DNA of 64,000 nucleotides from Enterococcus alishanensis. Lineage in GTDB: Bacteria > Bacillota > Bacilli > Lactobacillales > Enterococcaceae. Each line of letters begins with the position of its first letter. Position 1 is the stretch's first letter. The position numbers and the translations under genes were made by a program. Positions 63,380 through 64,000 of the stretch are shown in pieces. Location: NCBI RefSeq assembly GCF_019218635.1, contig NZ_JAHUZB010000004.1, positions 372,001-436,000 on the forward strand. The letters are read 5' to 3'. The notes below the pieces were generated by a model, which saw only the letters and a program-made list of their open reading frames with translations, was not told where the DNA came from and made no database searches.

Positions 63380-63528
63380 TGTAAGTCATAGTTGTCACCC
63401 ATAAGGGATATCTAAAAATCTAGTCAGTAGTTTCAATTCTAAAAGCTTATTTTTTTATGGCTCCTATGACAGTAATCCGAACAAAAAAGAGAAATTACTT
63501 ATTATTTAATATACACCTATGACTTACA
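63380..63528. repeat. 149-base MITE-like element with terminal inverted repeats
   Basis: TGTAAGTCATAG (63380) and its exact complement CTATGACTTACA (ending 63528) bound the element; allowing one mismatch the repeats extend to 16 bases. The inside has no open frame. No clear target-site duplication is seen. It lies six bases after the SEDS gene. Confidence 0.5.
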
Positions 63529-63644
63529 CTGTAGAGAATAGAATAAATCCGTATTGGCAATGCTTTATTTGGAATAATAAGTGTTAATTTTGGGAATGAG
63601 AAGGGTAACCAGTGTAATTAGAAAAAGTATACTAATGTTTGTTT

Positions 63645-63680
63645 TGAAAAAAATAGTTCTCGTTTCAAACGAGAACTAAA
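63645..63680 (-). terminator. Minus-strand terminator
   Basis: GTTCTCGTTT and AAACGAGAAC stem, followed on the minus strand by TATTTTTTT. Confidence 0.7.
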
Positions 63681-63816
63681 AGTAATAATAATCTATCATG
63701 TGATTGCATTTTTTAACTGTGGAAGATTAAAATATTACAGTTTGAATGGTTAAATACATGGGAGGCTGCCCAATCCATCAATAATTTTTTTTAAAAAATT
63801 CCCTGTTACTTTTAAA

Positions 63817-63850
63817 AAAACCGAAAAGAAAAATCCTTCTCGGTTGTTCA
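63817..63850 (-). terminator. Terminator of the edge gene
   Basis: Minus strand AACCGAGAAGGA and TCTTTTCGGTT stem, followed by a T-run, about 85 bases past the stop at 63932. Confidence 0.75.
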
Positions 63851-63899
63851 TTTTGATCTACTTTTTAGAAAGTAATCTTTTTTATAGGAGGACACATCG

Positions 63900-63929
63900 A
63901 TGCTTGTTTATACACTAAAGATTACTTAG
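63900..63929 (+). CDS. Possible nine-residue leader peptide
   Basis: AGGAGG followed nine bases later by ATG and a short frame, MLVYTLKIT, then TAG. The start and ribosome binding site lie in the loop between AAGTAATCTTT (63870-63880) and AAAGATTACTT (63917-63927), an 11-bp inverted repeat. It could be a translated regulatory leader, or a chance ribosome-site-like sequence opposite the 3' end of the edge gene. Confidence 0.3.
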   Translation: MLVYTLKIT

Positions 63930-63931
63930 TA

Positions 63932-64000
63932 TTATAACAAACCACTGTCTTCTAATAATTCTTCAATGAATGTACCTTTAATTTTTTTTAGTTCATGCTT
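63932..64000 (-). CDS. Partial CDS cut by the right edge
   Basis: The last 22 codons and TAA stop of a minus-strand gene, ending KHELKKIKGTFIEELLEDSG-LL. Acid-rich helical end; too short to identify. It is followed by the terminator at 63817. Confidence 0.6.
   Translation of the reverse strand, partial: KHELKKIKGTFIEELLEDSGLL

Noticed and set aside
1-64000. CRISPR array, prophage, tRNA or rRNA genes.
   Set aside because: No regularly spaced repeats, no phage structural genes and no tRNA-like cloverleaf or rRNA sequence were seen.

Overview
The window looks like chromosomal DNA of a low-GC Gram-positive coccus of the Enterococcus group (Enterococcaceae; species not determined). The grounds are AT-rich sequence, strong AGGAGG ribosome binding sites, T-box and M-box leaders, a glsB-amaP-gls24 stress operon, a BusR/opuA osmolyte locus, and the gene order cysE-cysS-mrnC-rlmB-yacP-sigH. 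No rRNA, tRNA, CRISPR array or complete insertion sequence was seen. Layout: 1-17959 is conserved housekeeping, nearly all on the minus strand: pgsA, rodZ, ymfI, the two M16 peptidases, veg, a SigH-like sigma factor, the cysE/cysS/RNA-processing cluster behind a cysteine T-box, gltX, a PIN/TRAM protein, radA, dut, a membrane glycerophosphodiesterase and a cation efflux protein; mscL is the only plus-strand gene here. 17978-36819 is a mosaic of small regulator/target pairs (MarR/DUF2316, LysR/yeiH, MerR/carboxymuconolactone decarboxylase), redox genes, the gls24 operon, the two U32 tRNA-hydroxylation proteins and proC. 36894-58735 is transport and catabolism: the glycine-betaine system with its BusR repressor, NupC, an Ula-type PTS with a split transketolase, a ribose operon, and a glucitol-type PTS operon. 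58736-64000 is AT-rich accessory DNA with two envelope genes, each behind an Mg2+-type M-box riboswitch, gene remnants and a MITE-like element. The most notable find is a four-copy family of ~78-nt small RNAs (20191 +, 24176 -, 34705 -, 35226 -). Each has a direct-repeat operator (TTCAnA-N5-TTCAnA) exactly 9 bp upstream of a TATTAT-like -10, an identical predicted 5' end (AUACCAACAAACAACCC), a conserved stretch that is the exact antisense of an ideal Shine-Dalgarno plus start codon (UUUUUCAUUUUUAACUCC), and a terminator hairpin with a C-rich loop. This resembles the LisR-controlled LhrC RNAs of Listeria and the CiaR-controlled csRNAs of streptococci in logic, but I do not recognise the sequence. 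rbsD and an alpha/beta hydrolase gene in this same window have initiation regions that match the antisense element. Other points of note are a Tyr-rich leader peptide with competing terminator/antiterminator folds before an orphan TrpX-like lipoprotein, the divergent M-box pair, and two PTS operons whose enzyme content does not fit the textbook pathway.
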